64,000 nucleotides of DNA from Pontibacter burrus (GCF_010686685.1 NZ_JAAGWD010000003.1:372001-436000), one strand, 5' to 3'; numbered from the stretch's first letter, positions 1 through 8,281 are shown. Numbers and translations: made by a program. The notes: a model not told the origin generated them from the letters alone.

Positions 1-3
1 TTA

Positions 4-11
4 TACTTTTA
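4..11 (+). promoter_or_regulatory. Candidate -7 element (TACTTTTA) of the first gene
   Basis: TACTTTTA matches the Bacteroidota -7 consensus TAnnTTTG except for the last base. It ends five bases before the ATG at 17, so the transcript would begin at or next to the start codon (leaderless or nearly so). The -33 element would lie outside the window. The call rests on pattern alone. Confidence 0.35.
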
Positions 12-16
12 CGATA

Positions 17-478
17 ATGGTTGCACAGGAATTAGAACTTAAAAAGCGGCTGCTACAAGAGTGTACAAAGCTGCTTAACACCCAGATACAGGCCGCTAAA
101 GATGCCATGGACGATGCCCAGGAAAGTGCCAACGAACATCAGGGTGCTATAGAAGATAAATTTGAGTCGTTTAGGGAAGCCTGCCAGATACAACGCGATA
201 TGTATGCCCGGCAACTGGATGAACTGATCACAACAATGAGCGTGCTGAAGCGCATAAACGCTACCAAAGAAAACAAAGAAGTGGCTTTTGGTGCGGTAGT
301 ACATACCAATCTGCAGAACTACTTTATCGGGGTGAGCCTTGGGCAGCTAGAAATGGAGGGGGAAACCTACTATGCCATTTCGGGCATGTCGCCGGTATTT
401 AAAGCTATGGCAGGAAAAGCAGCAGGAGATACCTTTGAGTTCAGGGGGCAGGAATATAAAATTGAACAGGTTTTTTAA
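17..478 (+). CDS. GreA/GreB-like coiled-coil protein of unknown function
   Basis: The product has 153 residues: a long helical, charged N-terminal half (about 1-75, probably a coiled coil) and a compact C-terminal domain (about 90-153) reading FGAVVHTN..YFIGVSLG and ending in a ..F.GQEYKIEQVF strand. This layout recalls the transcript-cleavage factors GreA/GreB (coiled coil plus FKBP-like C domain). Bacteroidota homologues of this size often carry the label '3-oxoacyl-ACP synthase', which the sequence does not support: no thiolase fold or catalytic Cys-His-Asn is visible. The ATG at 17 follows a promoter-like element directly. It ends at a strong hairpin shared with the convergent DUF2147 gene. 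Transcript cleavage, RNA polymerase binding or a stress role are all possible; none is shown. Confidence 0.75.
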   Translation: MVAQELELKKRLLQECTKLLNTQIQAAKDAMDDAQESANEHQGAIEDKFESFREACQIQRDMYARQLDELITTMSVLKRINATKENKEVAFGAVVHTNLQNYFIGVSLGQLEMEGETYYAISGMSPVFKAMAGKAAGDTFEFRGQEYKIEQVF

Positions 479-536
479 ATGAAACTATAACCTTTTAAGC
501 CAAACTGAAGTTAAAAATAGTGGTAAAGGGTTAAAA

Positions 537-575
537 AGAAAGGCTGGCATTAACTGCCAGCCTTTTATTTTGCAT
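537..575. terminator. Bidirectional terminator between two convergent genes
   Basis: AAAGGCTGGCA, a five-base loop and TGCCAGCCTTTT form a stem of about eleven base pairs followed by a T-rich run on the plus strand and preceded by A-rich sequence, so it can serve both the gene ending at 478 and the minus-strand gene ending at 577. Confidence 0.8.
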
Positions 576-576
576 T

Positions 577-1008
577 TTATTTTATGCGTGTCCAGGTTTG
601 TGTTCGGCCAATCAGCGATATCCCGATGTAGCCTTTCACTTCCATTTTATCTTTGCCGATCATCTTCATGTAGCAGGAGTAGGTCTTGCCGCTTTCCGGA
701 TCGTAGATCGTGCCATCATCCCACTTATTGTGGCTGTCGTATGCAAAGCCATTCATAAACTCAAGTCCTGCCAGCGGGCGATTACGTAAACTTTTGTCTG
801 GGTTCTTTTCGTCTACCTTAGGTTTACCATTTCGGAGGGGCTCTTTTAGCGTTACAATTTTACCGCATAGCTTATCGCCACATTTATAGATCTCGAAGCG
901 GGCTTTTCCGTCTTCGTTTGTCCAGATGCCAACCGGAGACAGCGATTGCGCCCATGCATAGGTGCTTAGCAGCATAAGTACAGCCAGAGCAAGCAAGTGT
1001 TTTTTCAT
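577..1008 (-). CDS. Secreted DUF2147 family protein
   Basis: The product has 143 residues with a clear signal peptide (MKKHLLALAVLMLLSTYAWA, cleavage before Gln21). The mature part starts with P-x-G-I-W followed by an acidic-Gly loop and fits DUF2147 (PF09917), small periplasmic or secreted beta-rich proteins of unknown function. A Cys pair (CGDKLCGK, about 43-49) is probably a disulfide or a metal site. The C-terminal GYIGISLIGRTQTWTRIK is the usual ending of the family. It stands alone. Function unknown; family assignment is fairly secure. Confidence 0.85.
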   Translation of the reverse strand: MKKHLLALAVLMLLSTYAWAQSLSPVGIWTNEDGKARFEIYKCGDKLCGKIVTLKEPLRNGKPKVDEKNPDKSLRNRPLAGLEFMNGFAYDSHNKWDDGTIYDPESGKTYSCYMKMIGKDKMEVKGYIGISLIGRTQTWTRIK

Positions 1009-1266
1009 GATCAGTTAGTTGTTTGTTAAGTTAAGTTACTAAAAATAAGAAAAAATATTTATAATGATATAGGGCAGGCTCCGGATTCCTGTTAAAAATT
1101 CAGGAGTGTCTCTGTCTGCTTTAGCATACCCTTGCAAACCTTGTGCCTGTTTCCTGTATTGGTTTACCTAATTAAATTGAATACTATTCTGTATTTGGTT
1201 GTAGGACAGTGGTTTATAGTTTAAATAGGCTTGCATGGCAATTCCAGGGCTTATTCAGCGAAATAA

Positions 1267-1276
1267 TAACTATAGT
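1267..1276. repeat. Copy of the AACTATAGTT palindrome family in an A/T-rich gap
   Basis: AACTATAGTA lies in the long A/T-rich stretch from 1009 to about 1350 upstream of the candidate small RNA. It is one example of the palindrome found throughout the window. No open reading frame of convincing composition is present in 1009-1430. Confidence 0.5.
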
Positions 1277-1432
1277 ATCAGCCTGAATAATAAAATAAAA
1301 TTGTACAACCCTTGTGAACTTAAAAGCGTTATTTTAACTTTATTAAACTGTAAGTAGCGAGTGCTGCGGCTCTGGTCTGATAGCTAAACTCAATTTAGAT
1401 GGAAGCTCAGGGTTTTATGTCGGACTTTAGAG

Positions 1433-1603
1433 AAAGGAGGTACAAATGTCTAATCCCAAACAAGTTTTAACGAGCCTTAGTAATAACATTCACCTAAACC
1501 GTGAATTGGCTTCGTAAACGGGATCTGCTGTTTGCACAGCTAATATTATGAAAGGTCTTCGGATGGTAACCTGAACAACAGGAGCCGCTCGTTAAGATTT
1601 TTT
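1433..1603 (+). ncRNA. Candidate structured RNA with a closing stem and an embedded short reading frame
   Basis: TTAACGAGC at 1467-1475 is perfectly complementary to GCTCGTTAA at 1587-1595, and a T run follows at once, so about 130 bases could fold into one closed domain ending in a terminator-like tail. The left arm lies within a 23-codon reading frame (1446-1517), so translation and folding would compete. The sequence resembles no RNA family I can name (not SRP RNA, tmRNA or 6S RNA). It might be an independent small RNA or a leader whose coding region has been lost. Direct evidence is the complementarity and T tract; expression is inferred. Confidence 0.4.
1446..1517 (+). CDS. Possible 23-residue peptide with an unusually strong ribosome binding site
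   Basis: The frame reads MSNPKQVLTSL then SNNIHLNRELAS and stop. AAAGGAGG at 1433-1440 sits five bases before the ATG, a near-perfect Shine-Dalgarno, which is noteworthy because genes in this phylum seldom use one and almost none in this window has such a site. The peptide is not recognised; it is moderately polar, with no signal or membrane segment. It overlaps the left arm of a long-range stem (1467-1475). It may be a real microprotein, a regulatory leader peptide, or chance. Confidence 0.35.
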   Translation: MSNPKQVLTSLSNNIHLNRELAS

Positions 1604-1613
1604 AGGATTCTGG

Positions 1614-1660
1614 AACACCTGGTGTAACTTGACGGGCTACATCAGGTGTTTCTTTTTTAT
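1614..1660 (+). terminator. Strong rho-independent terminator
   Basis: AACACCTGGTGTA pairs with TACATCAGGTGTT across an 11-base loop and is followed by a run of T's. It ends the candidate RNA upstream. The complementary strand also has A/T-rich flanks, so it may serve the minus-strand gene ending at 1671 as well. Confidence 0.75.
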
Positions 1661-1670
1661 ACCAATGCCA

Positions 1671-2042
1671 TTACAGATCGTCTTTATAGATGCTGTTGTT
1701 GCGGAGCCTGCGCTCCTTTATAAACGAACTGATAAACACACCCACAGCCACCATACAGCTTAGCCCCATTAGCAGTAAAAGCATATGCCGGGTATCCCAG
1801 TCTTCGCCAGCGGCATTTAATCTAGATATGACTACTATAGCTGCCAGTAAAGTTAGGGCGGTTACGGTGTGCGTTACAAACCTGTTGTGCTTACGCAGAT
1901 GGTAGGTACAAGCCAGCAGCATAGTTCCCAGGCCTGGCGCCACCAGGGCTACAGCCGGCTGGGCAGGATGAATAAAAAAAACTATAAGACCTGCTACTAT
2001 CAAAATAACCGCATTTATTGAATTGATGACGTATGGGTGCAT
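1671..2042 (-). CDS. Small multi-pass membrane protein, unknown
   Basis: The product has 123 residues with four hydrophobic segments at about 6-24, 31-46, 56-75 and 86-108, separated by short polar loops (a His/Arg-rich loop near 48-56), and a charged tail (KERRLRNNSIYKDDL), presumably cytoplasmic. It resembles small inner-membrane proteins of Bacteroidota with no assigned role; I do not recognise a named family. It lies downstream of the NlpC/P60 gene on the same strand, but a hairpin in the 69-base gap argues against a simple operon. Confidence 0.7.
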   Translation of the reverse strand: MHPYVINSINAVILIVAGLIVFFIHPAQPAVALVAPGLGTMLLACTYHLRKHNRFVTHTVTALTLLAAIVVISRLNAAGEDWDTRHMLLLLMGLSCMVAVGVFISSFIKERRLRNNSIYKDDL

Positions 2043-2045
2043 AAA

Positions 2046-2086
2046 AAAAGGTTTTTCTGGTACACCTTTGTACGCGAAAAACCTTT
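2046..2086 (-). terminator. Terminator hairpin downstream of the NlpC/P60 gene
   Basis: AAAGGTTTTT and AAAAACCTTT form a ten-base-pair arm around a loop that can pair further, with A-rich sequence beyond it that becomes a T run on the minus strand. It sits 26 bases past the stop of the gene at 2112-2687. Confidence 0.6.
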
Positions 2087-2111
2087 ATTGTTTTAGAGTG
2101 TGGCTTAGCTA

Positions 2112-2687
2112 TTACAGCACCCTTCTTATTTGCAGGTACCTGTCATCATAACGTGTGCCCTGCACTTTGCTTATTTTAACCCCACCGTTAGAGGAAGAAT
2201 GTACAAACGAAATCGTATCGCCCGGCTCCGAAATTACAATACCCACGTGGCCCGGAGTGCGGTCAGTAGCATTGGTGCCAGTAAAAATAACCAGGTCGCC
2301 CGGAGCTGCCTCATTTTTGGGCACGTTTACACCTTCATCGGCCTGCATTTCGGATGAGTGCGGTAAAGAAACTGCGTATTTATCAAATACATGGGTTATA
2401 AAACCGGAGCAATCGAAACCATCTGGGGTAGTACCGGCATATTTATAAGGCGACCCCATTAAGCTTAAGGCATAGTTAATGATGGGTTGAGCAGCCGCTG
2501 CATTTTCCCGGTTATCAGGCATAGAAACCCAGCGGGATTCTTTTTGAGGCTGAGTTGTAGTTGTGTGCACCACATGAAAGGTTTCTGTAGCAGTGTTATT
2601 TTGTTGCGGGTATAACTTAACGCCTGCAGCTAATAACACAGCAAGTAGCAATAGCGGGGACAAAAATAATATCAGGTTCTTCTTCAT
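2112..2687 (-). CDS. Secreted NlpC/P60 (C40) cysteine peptidase, probable peptidoglycan hydrolase
   Basis: The product has 191 residues with an N-terminal signal or anchor (hydrophobic 5-22), a Thr-rich linker (32-60) and an NlpC/P60 domain from about 68 to 190. The catalytic Cys is in FDCSGF (Cys93), the His in GHVGI (His147), and the third polar residue is His163 in FVHSSS; the GSPYKYAG and APGDLVIF motifs are also typical. Such enzymes cleave gamma-D-glutamyl-meso-diaminopimelate bonds in wall peptides. A single catalytic domain without SH3 or LysM repeats suggests a small remodelling enzyme at the inner or periplasmic face. Upstream lies a divergent hypothetical gene. Confidence 0.9.
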   Translation of the reverse strand: MKKNLILFLSPLLLLAVLLAAGVKLYPQQNNTATETFHVVHTTTTQPQKESRWVSMPDNRENAAAAQPIINYALSLMGSPYKYAGTTPDGFDCSGFITHVFDKYAVSLPHSSEMQADEGVNVPKNEAAPGDLVIFTGTNATDRTPGHVGIVISEPGDTISFVHSSSNGGVKISKVQGTRYDDRYLQIRRVL

Positions 2688-2901
2688 AGTCAGATTCTTA
2701 AGCGTTTAAAAGAGGGGCCAATTTCATGCCAGAAACAGAAAACTATAGATTTTGCTTTCGCATATCCTATCTTACTGTTTACCTGCCTTATTAGCTAGTT
2801 CACCACCTTTTACTTGTAGCCTTCAACAAATGCCTACATTTTTAAACTTTATTATGAATAAATGTTATAATTTTAACAAAAGGTATTTAGCAAACAATAT
2901 A

Positions 2902-3321
2902 ATGGAGCTCTATAGTTCAGAAACTGTTATGGTGAGCTTGCCAGATAGCGGGGAGTGGGTAAATGTGGTATGTACAAAAGCCCCTGATCTGGAAAGCTTT
3001 AAGGAAGGGCTCTTGAAAGCACTGGAATATATCCGTGAGCAACCAGTATATACGTGGCTACTAGACCTTAGAGCCATTGAAGGCCTTGGTGAAAGAGAAG
3101 AGACCTGGGTGCAGGTACAGTTTTTCCCACAGCTAATGATGCTGGGACATGAGCATTACTTTGCTATAGTTGTGTCAGAGTCGTGTTATCAGGATCTGCT
3201 GCAGGATGTAGGCATTTACGGGCTTAAAAGCTATAATTCTTTTATAATCATTAATACTTTCTGTCATGTTGCCGATGCGGAACTATGGCTGCGTAACCAG
3301 CGCCTGAGCGAAGTTAGTTGA
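2902..3321 (+). CDS. Unrecognised protein, paralogue 1 of a three-member family
   Basis: From the ATG at 2902 the product has 139 residues; the frame is open upstream to 2752, but the family comparison supports this internal start. It has no signal or membrane segment. The centre reads TWLLDLRAIEGL.EREETWVQVQFFP followed by YFAIVVSES and, near the end, FCHVADAELWLR. The same order (D-L strand, Trp helix, a hydrophobic strand with an alanine-valine core, then a helix ending EA..WL) appears in the genes at 5537 and 7785. The alternating strands and helices recall STAS/SpoIIAA-like folds, an inference from pattern only. Confidence 0.7.
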   Translation: MELYSSETVMVSLPDSGEWVNVVCTKAPDLESFKEGLLKALEYIREQPVYTWLLDLRAIEGLGEREETWVQVQFFPQLMMLGHEHYFAIVVSESCYQDLLQDVGIYGLKSYNSFIIINTFCHVADAELWLRNQRLSEVS

Positions 3322-3400
3322 CAGTGCCTGTTAAGTTCGGATTTTGAAAAAAAGCATTATTGTTGTAACATGCTTGGTAAACAAAATCTAAACCTAACGC

Positions 3401-5206
3401 ATGTTTTCAAAACCTAATCAATTAAAATCCTTTCTTTTATTATTCATGTTTATGCTGGCGGGCGCTGCTTCGCCGGCAGTTGCAGCCGAGCTGAAGTACA
3501 CGCTCGAAATGCCCGAACCACATACGCATTACTTCGAGGTAAGCATATCGCTGGACGGCGCACGTAAAAATTACATCGACTTTACCATGCCTGTGTGGGC
3601 ACCCGGCTCATACCTGGTGCGAGAATTCTCTAAAAATGTGGAGGGCTTTGCAGCAACCGATGGCTCAGGCAATGCGCTCCGCTCCGAAAAGATCGACAAA
3701 AATACCTGGCGTGTGCACAGTAAAAGAGCTGCCGCCGTACGTGTGAAATACAAAGTTTACGCTTACGAGCTAACTGTCCGGACAAGTTACCTGGATGCCT
3801 CGCATGGTTATGTAAATGGTACAAGCATGTTTATGTACCCTGAAGGATACGAGAAGCAGGCCGGTACGCTTACTGTTGTACCACATAAAAGCTTCAGTAA
3901 GGTTGCAACCGGCTTAAAGGAAACCAGCAAGTTTACATATACATTCCCCAACTATGATATTCTGGCTGATTCGCCGCTTGAGATCGGAAACCACGAAGTG
4001 TATACTTTTGAAGTAAACGGGGTGCCGCACGAGGTAGCAATGTATGGCGACGGTAACTATGAGCCGGAACGCCTGATGGCTGATATGAAACGTGTTGCAG
4101 AAGAAAGCGTGAAGATTATGGGTGAATTGCCGATAGATCGCTACGTATTTATTGTACATAACCTGCAGCGTGGAGGCGGAGGCCTGGAACACCTGAATTC
4201 TACAACATTGCAAACAAGCCGCTTTAACTATGGTACAGAGAGCGGATATACCGGGTTTCTGAGCCTGGTTGCCCATGAATATTTTCACCTCTGGAATGTA
4301 AAGCGTCTGCGCCCGGCCCCTCTTGGTCCGTTTAACTATAACCAGGAAAACTATACAACACTACTTTGGGTATCAGAGGGCATAACAAGCTACTACGATG
4401 ACCTGATTACGCGACGAGCCGGCATTATGTCGGAACAGCGTTACCTGGATGTGATTGCTGGCAGCATCAGCTCAGTAGAAAATGCTCCGGGTAATAAAGT
4501 ACAGTCAATTGCAGAATCTAGCTTTGATGCCTGGATTAAATACTACCGCCAGAATGAGAACTCTCCGAATGCTGAGGTATCTTACTATACCAAAGGTGGC
4601 GTGTTGGGGCAACTACTGAACCTGGAGATTATGAAGAATACGAATGGCGAGAAAAGCCTGGATGATGTGTTCCGGAATATGTACGAACGCTATTACAAGC
4701 AACTGAACCGTGGCTTTACTGAAAAAGAGTTTCAGGCAGCTGTTGAACAGGTAGCAGGTAAAAAGATGGACGCCTTTTTTGCAGATTACGTGCACGGCAC
4801 CAAAACTCCGGACTATAACAACTACTTTAGTGCAGCCGGCTTGCAGCTCGTAAACCTGAACCAGGGTGCACAAACCGGAAGTTGGGGTGCTACAACCCTA
4901 TTTAATGATGGCCGACTAACTATAACAGGAGTAACGCGCGGCAGCAGCGCCTATGCGTCTGGCCTGAATGTAAAGGACGAAATCATTGCAATTAACGGCT
5001 ACCGCCTGGGCAACGACATTGACCGTTATGTTGGCGGTCTGAAGCCCGGTGATGAGATAGAGGTATTAATTTCGAGAGATGGGCTGTTACAATTGATTCC
5101 GGTAAAGGTATTGCAGGATAACCGTGCTAGGTACAAACTGGAAAAGGTAAAGAACCCAACCGCTCAGCAAACCAAAATCTACAATAAATGGCTTGGTGTA
5201 AATTAA
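3401..5206 (+). CDS. M61 family (glycyl aminopeptidase-like) metallopeptidase with a PDZ domain
   Basis: The product has 601 residues with a signal peptide (hydrophobic 10-28, cleavage after AVAA). The N-terminal M61 beta domain spans about 30-200. The zinc motif HEYFH is at 292-296 in VAHEYFHLWNVKRLRP and the third ligand Glu is in WVSEGITSYY (about 326), the usual spacing for gluzincins. A PDZ domain covers about 500-580 (FNDGRLTITGVTRGSSAYASGL). M61 enzymes of this type remove N-terminal residues, glycine or alanine preferred in characterised members. It is probably periplasmic. It is monocistronic and followed by a terminator at 5241. Substrates unknown. Confidence 0.93.
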   Translation: MFSKPNQLKSFLLLFMFMLAGAASPAVAAELKYTLEMPEPHTHYFEVSISLDGARKNYIDFTMPVWAPGSYLVREFSKNVEGFAATDGSGNALRSEKIDKNTWRVHSKRAAAVRVKYKVYAYELTVRTSYLDASHGYVNGTSMFMYPEGYEKQAGTLTVVPHKSFSKVATGLKETSKFTYTFPNYDILADSPLEIGNHEVYTFEVNGVPHEVAMYGDGNYEPERLMADMKRVAEESVKIMGELPIDRYVFIVHNLQRGGGGLEHLNSTTLQTSRFNYGTESGYTGFLSLVAHEYFHLWNVKRLRPAPLGPFNYNQENYTTLLWVSEGITSYYDDLITRRAGIMSEQRYLDVIAGSISSVENAPGNKVQSIAESSFDAWIKYYRQNENSPNAEVSYYTKGGVLGQLLNLEIMKNTNGEKSLDDVFRNMYERYYKQLNRGFTEKEFQAAVEQVAGKKMDAFFADYVHGTKTPDYNNYFSAAGLQLVNLNQGAQTGSWGATTLFNDGRLTITGVTRGSSAYASGLNVKDEIIAINGYRLGNDIDRYVGGLKPGDEIEVLISRDGLLQLIPVKVLQDNRARYKLEKVKNPTAQQTKIYNKWLGVN

Positions 5207-5240
5207 GGGTTAACGCCTAATTATACTAAAACATGGCAAA

Positions 5241-5281
5241 TGAGAAGTGCTGCTTTAAGGAGTAGTACTTCTCATTTTTAT
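5241..5281 (+). terminator. Terminator after the M61 peptidase
   Basis: TGAGAAGTGCT and AGTAGTACTTCTCA form a stem with a small internal mismatch, followed by TTTTTA. The rest of the gap to 5536 is A/T-rich and holds copies of the AACTATAGTT palindrome (5397-5406 is exact) but no convincing gene. Confidence 0.75.
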
Positions 5282-5536
5282 TTTCATTATTTAGGATTGT
5301 GTTTTTTCAGGTAATCGGAAGTGGTTTGTAATATAGGAAGTTGCTAATAACTGCAAATCTATAGTTATGCTGCAGTATACTACATAATTAAGTTGCAACT
5401 ATAGTTGCATGTTGTGAAAGTAATAGTTGTGTAATTTAAACCAGCTTTTATAAAAGTTTACTTTTATAGATATTGTATTTATAACATATAGTGTTAACTG
5501 TATTCTTAATCAAATGCAATTCTAAATTTTGCAATT

Positions 5537-6055
5537 ATGAAATTATTCTATATATTTCGTGCAAATTCTAGAAACTTAGCACCTGGTGGTATGGTAGTAT
5601 ATTCTACAACCCATTCCGACATCATTTATAACTCCACTGAGGAGATTTTATATGTGAACTGGAAACAAAGGCCCAGCAATAATGCCTTTATTGAAACCTA
5701 CTTGCAGGGCCTTGAATTTGTGCAGGATCAGGTGCCGGTTAACTTGTATTGTACCGATCTTTCTCAGCTAGGCCCACTGGAACGTGAACAGGAAGCATGG
5801 CTAAACAACGTTTTCTATAGTAAGCTATACGATGTGCTTCAAACGAATATTTATGTTGGCGTCGTTTTTTCAGAGAATCACTTTAAAGCTATCGTTACCA
5901 ACTATACCGCTACCGAGGCTACGGCACATCATCATTATGTTCACTTTAATTATTTTACCGATAGGGAAGAAGCTATTTTCTGGCTCGAGAGCGTAAAAAA
6001 AGGCCGGGACAATAACCTTATCCCAACCCAAATGCTTAGTAAAAGTACAACGTAA
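5537..6055 (+). CDS. Unrecognised protein, paralogue 2 of a three-member family
   Basis: The product has 172 residues from the ATG at 5537; an in-frame ATG at 5591 would give 154 residues, closer to its paralogues, so the start is uncertain. The shared features are TDLSQLGPLEREQEAWLNN, then IYVGVVFSENHF, then HFNYFTDREEAIFWLE. The His-rich TAHHHYVHF stretch near the end is particular to this copy. No signal peptide or transmembrane segment is evident. Function unknown. The spread of three divergent copies within 5.4 kb without tandem arrangement suggests old duplication in this lineage. Confidence 0.7.
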   Translation: MKLFYIFRANSRNLAPGGMVVYSTTHSDIIYNSTEEILYVNWKQRPSNNAFIETYLQGLEFVQDQVPVNLYCTDLSQLGPLEREQEAWLNNVFYSKLYDVLQTNIYVGVVFSENHFKAIVTNYTATEATAHHHYVHFNYFTDREEAIFWLESVKKGRDNNLIPTQMLSKSTT

Positions 6056-6070
6056 CTATAGGCACTGCTC

Positions 6071-7504
6071 TTACGGGAATATTCCCAGCGCCTCGTAACT
6101 CACTCCAATTTTCTCAATAGCCGTCAGGAAGGCTGCAGTTCTCATATCTGTAATCCCTTTCTGCTTCATACTCTCCCTTATTTCGTGGTACGCATTTATC
6201 ATCGTATCCTCCAGTCCCGAACGAACCAGGCTTACTTCATCTGCTCCCTGCGTTAAAAGTGCCCTTTCCTGCGCTGACATACTTTTACCTGATGAAGTCT
6301 CGATGGCATTCACCAATCTTCTGTAGCTTGCTTCATCGGCGCGCTTACCCATGCGGCCAAACCGGACATTAGAGAGGTTCTTGAGCCACTCGAAGTAGGA
6401 TACAGTTACCCCTCCGGCGTTTAAGTACAGGTCCGGGATAAGCACGATCCCATTTGCCAGCAGTATTTCTTCGGCCTCTTTGGTAACTGGCCCATTGGCA
6501 CCTTCAGCTATAATTTTTGCCTTAATACGGGGAGCGTTTTCTTTGTGTATCTGGTTTTCGAGGGCTGCAGGTATCAGAATGTCGCATTCCATCTCCATTA
6601 ATTCTGCTGAATCCTCAATGTTACGGCAATTTTTAAAGTTAAGGATAGAGCCAGTTTCGTTGCGGTGTTTGAAAGCCTCTGCTACATCAATTCCATCGTT
6701 ATTAAAGATACCGCCTTCCCGTTCTGCAATACCTGTTATAATAGCGCCGTCCTGCTGGCAAAAATAGGCTGCGTTATAACCGACATTACCAAGTCCTTGT
6801 ACAATGATGCGCTTTCCTTCCATCGTGTTTCCGCTCAGGTTCTTGCCTTTTAGCAGTTCACTATCTGCAAGCATTTCCCGTATGCCAAAGTACACGCCAA
6901 GGCCAGTAGCTTCGGCACGGCCGCGTATACCGCCCTGTCCAACCGGTTTGCCCGTAACACACCCAAGTGCATTTGTTTCGCCATACTTCAGTGCCTGGTA
7001 GGTATCTGCTATCCATGCCATTTCGCGGCTGCCCGTCCCATAATCAGGAGCAGGTACGTCCATTCCCGGACCTATCAGGTTCTTTTTGATTAATTCGGCG
7101 GCATAGCGCCGGGTTACTCTTTCAAGCGTTTTTACAGAACTGGTACGAGGGTTGATTTTAACCCCGCCTTTTGCTCCCCCAAACGGAACATCTACTACTG
7201 CGCATTTAAAGGTCATGAGGGTAGCCAGTGCCTTTACTTCATCTTCATCAACCTGCATGCTAAACCGTATACCACCTTTAGAAGGCAGCTTGTGGTGGCT
7301 ATGCTGCACGCGTATCCCTTCAAATACCTCAATATTCCCGTCAACTTCTACCGGAAAAGATACTTTATATACACTGTTGCATACTTTTATCTGGCTAAGG
7401 ATACCCGAAGAGAGCCTGGAGTATCGGGCGGCATTATCAAAATACTGGTGTACACTTTGCAGGAACTTTGCTCCCTCGTTGTGATTATCAGCCATAGTTG
7501 TCAC
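6071..7504 (-). CDS. Glutamate dehydrogenase family enzyme (Glu/Leu/Phe/Val dehydrogenase)
   Basis: The product has 477 residues. The substrate region reads LPSKGGIRFSMQVDEDEVKALA and the catalytic region CAVVDVPFGGAKGGVK; the Rossmann part has VQGLGNVGYNAA, and AEGANGPVT is the conserved loop. These identify the hexameric Glu/Leu/Phe/Val dehydrogenases, and length and motifs best fit glutamate dehydrogenase (oxidative deamination of glutamate to 2-oxoglutarate). Cofactor choice cannot be read with confidence. A second ATG three codons in (MADNHN) is an equally good start. A perfect inverted repeat at 7545-7563 may be its operator. It stands alone. Confidence 0.93.
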   Translation of the reverse strand: MTTMADNHNEGAKFLQSVHQYFDNAARYSRLSSGILSQIKVCNSVYKVSFPVEVDGNIEVFEGIRVQHSHHKLPSKGGIRFSMQVDEDEVKALATLMTFKCAVVDVPFGGAKGGVKINPRTSSVKTLERVTRRYAAELIKKNLIGPGMDVPAPDYGTGSREMAWIADTYQALKYGETNALGCVTGKPVGQGGIRGRAEATGLGVYFGIREMLADSELLKGKNLSGNTMEGKRIIVQGLGNVGYNAAYFCQQDGAIITGIAEREGGIFNNDGIDVAEAFKHRNETGSILNFKNCRNIEDSAELMEMECDILIPAALENQIHKENAPRIKAKIIAEGANGPVTKEAEEILLANGIVLIPDLYLNAGGVTVSYFEWLKNLSNVRFGRMGKRADEASYRRLVNAIETSSGKSMSAQERALLTQGADEVSLVRSGLEDTMINAYHEIRESMKQKGITDMRTAAFLTAIEKIGVSYEALGIFP

Positions 7505-7544
7505 GGTTAGCTTAAACTCTATATATAATTGGTTTTAGAACGGT

Positions 7545-7563
7545 AGAACAAATCTTTTGTTCT
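7545..7563. promoter_or_regulatory. Inverted repeat upstream of glutamate dehydrogenase, candidate operator
   Basis: AGAACAAA, three bases, TTTGTTCT: a perfect 8+8 palindrome about 40 bases upstream of the dehydrogenase start, where the promoter should lie. The repeat is symmetric enough for a dimeric regulator. No regulator is encoded beside it, so the binder is unknown. Confidence 0.45.
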
Positions 7564-7784
7564 GCTTAAGCTGGATGGGACTAAATATTGACAAAGTTTA
7601 ATACTAAAATGCTACCTTAATGCGTTAACAATTATATAGTTAAAACAAGGAATACCTTAATCTATTATAAATTAGAGTTAATTAATTCTTGTTTTATAAC
7701 TATTCTAAATGCATATTTGTGCAACATGCACATTACAGCATCTAATCGTTCCAGAATCAGTCAGACAAAAGTTTTAGCCAAGGT

Positions 7785-8261
7785 ATGAACTATCCGAGTA
7801 TGTTGGAGGAACGGCACTCCATCGCTACGCCTCACGATAATTTGCAACTGCCACGCAACCTGACAGTTTACTTCGATTATGAAAATCAGGTGCTGTATAT
7901 AAAATGGGAGGGAAGTGTGAATACTCGGGAGTTTAGGGATGGTTATGTACATGTACTTCGGTTAGTACAGCTATATAAGCCAACTAAATGGGTACTGGAC
8001 CTACAGAAACGGGATGGAATACAGAAGAAAGACCAGATCTGGGTCTTTAGACATATCTTCCCGAAAGTGTTGCGTCTGGTGCGGGAGGATGTATTTGTAG
8101 CAGTAATTTTACCGGTGAACCTTTACGAGAGCATACTGCACGACCTGGATGGCGATGATATGATATTTGAGGACAAAGTAATGCTGCTGCAACATTTTCT
8201 TTACCACGAAGAAGGCCTGCGCTGGCTGAACGAAATGCAGCAGGGCAGTGGTGTTGCCTGA
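7785..8261 (+). CDS. Unrecognised protein, paralogue 3 of a three-member family
   Basis: The product has 158 residues. It opens with a polar N-terminal stretch, then a strand motif LTVYFDYENQVLYIKWEG, a DLQKRDGIQKKDQIWV motif, VFVAVILPVNLYESIL and a final HFLYHEEGLRWLNEMQ. All of these line up with the proteins at 2902 and 5537. There is no export signal. It stands alone between convergent neighbours and ends at a very strong shared terminator. Function unknown; a STAS-like or other small alpha/beta fold is only a guess from the pattern of strands and helices. Confidence 0.75.
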   Translation: MNYPSMLEERHSIATPHDNLQLPRNLTVYFDYENQVLYIKWEGSVNTREFRDGYVHVLRLVQLYKPTKWVLDLQKRDGIQKKDQIWVFRHIFPKVLRLVREDVFVAVILPVNLYESILHDLDGDDMIFEDKVMLLQHFLYHEEGLRWLNEMQQGSGVA

Positions 8262-8281
8262 GCAAACTATAGACAAACTAT

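Noticed and set aside
17..478. '3-oxoacyl-ACP synthase' as a name for the first protein
   Set aside because: No thiolase fold or catalytic residues; it is a coiled coil with a Gre-like C-terminal domain.
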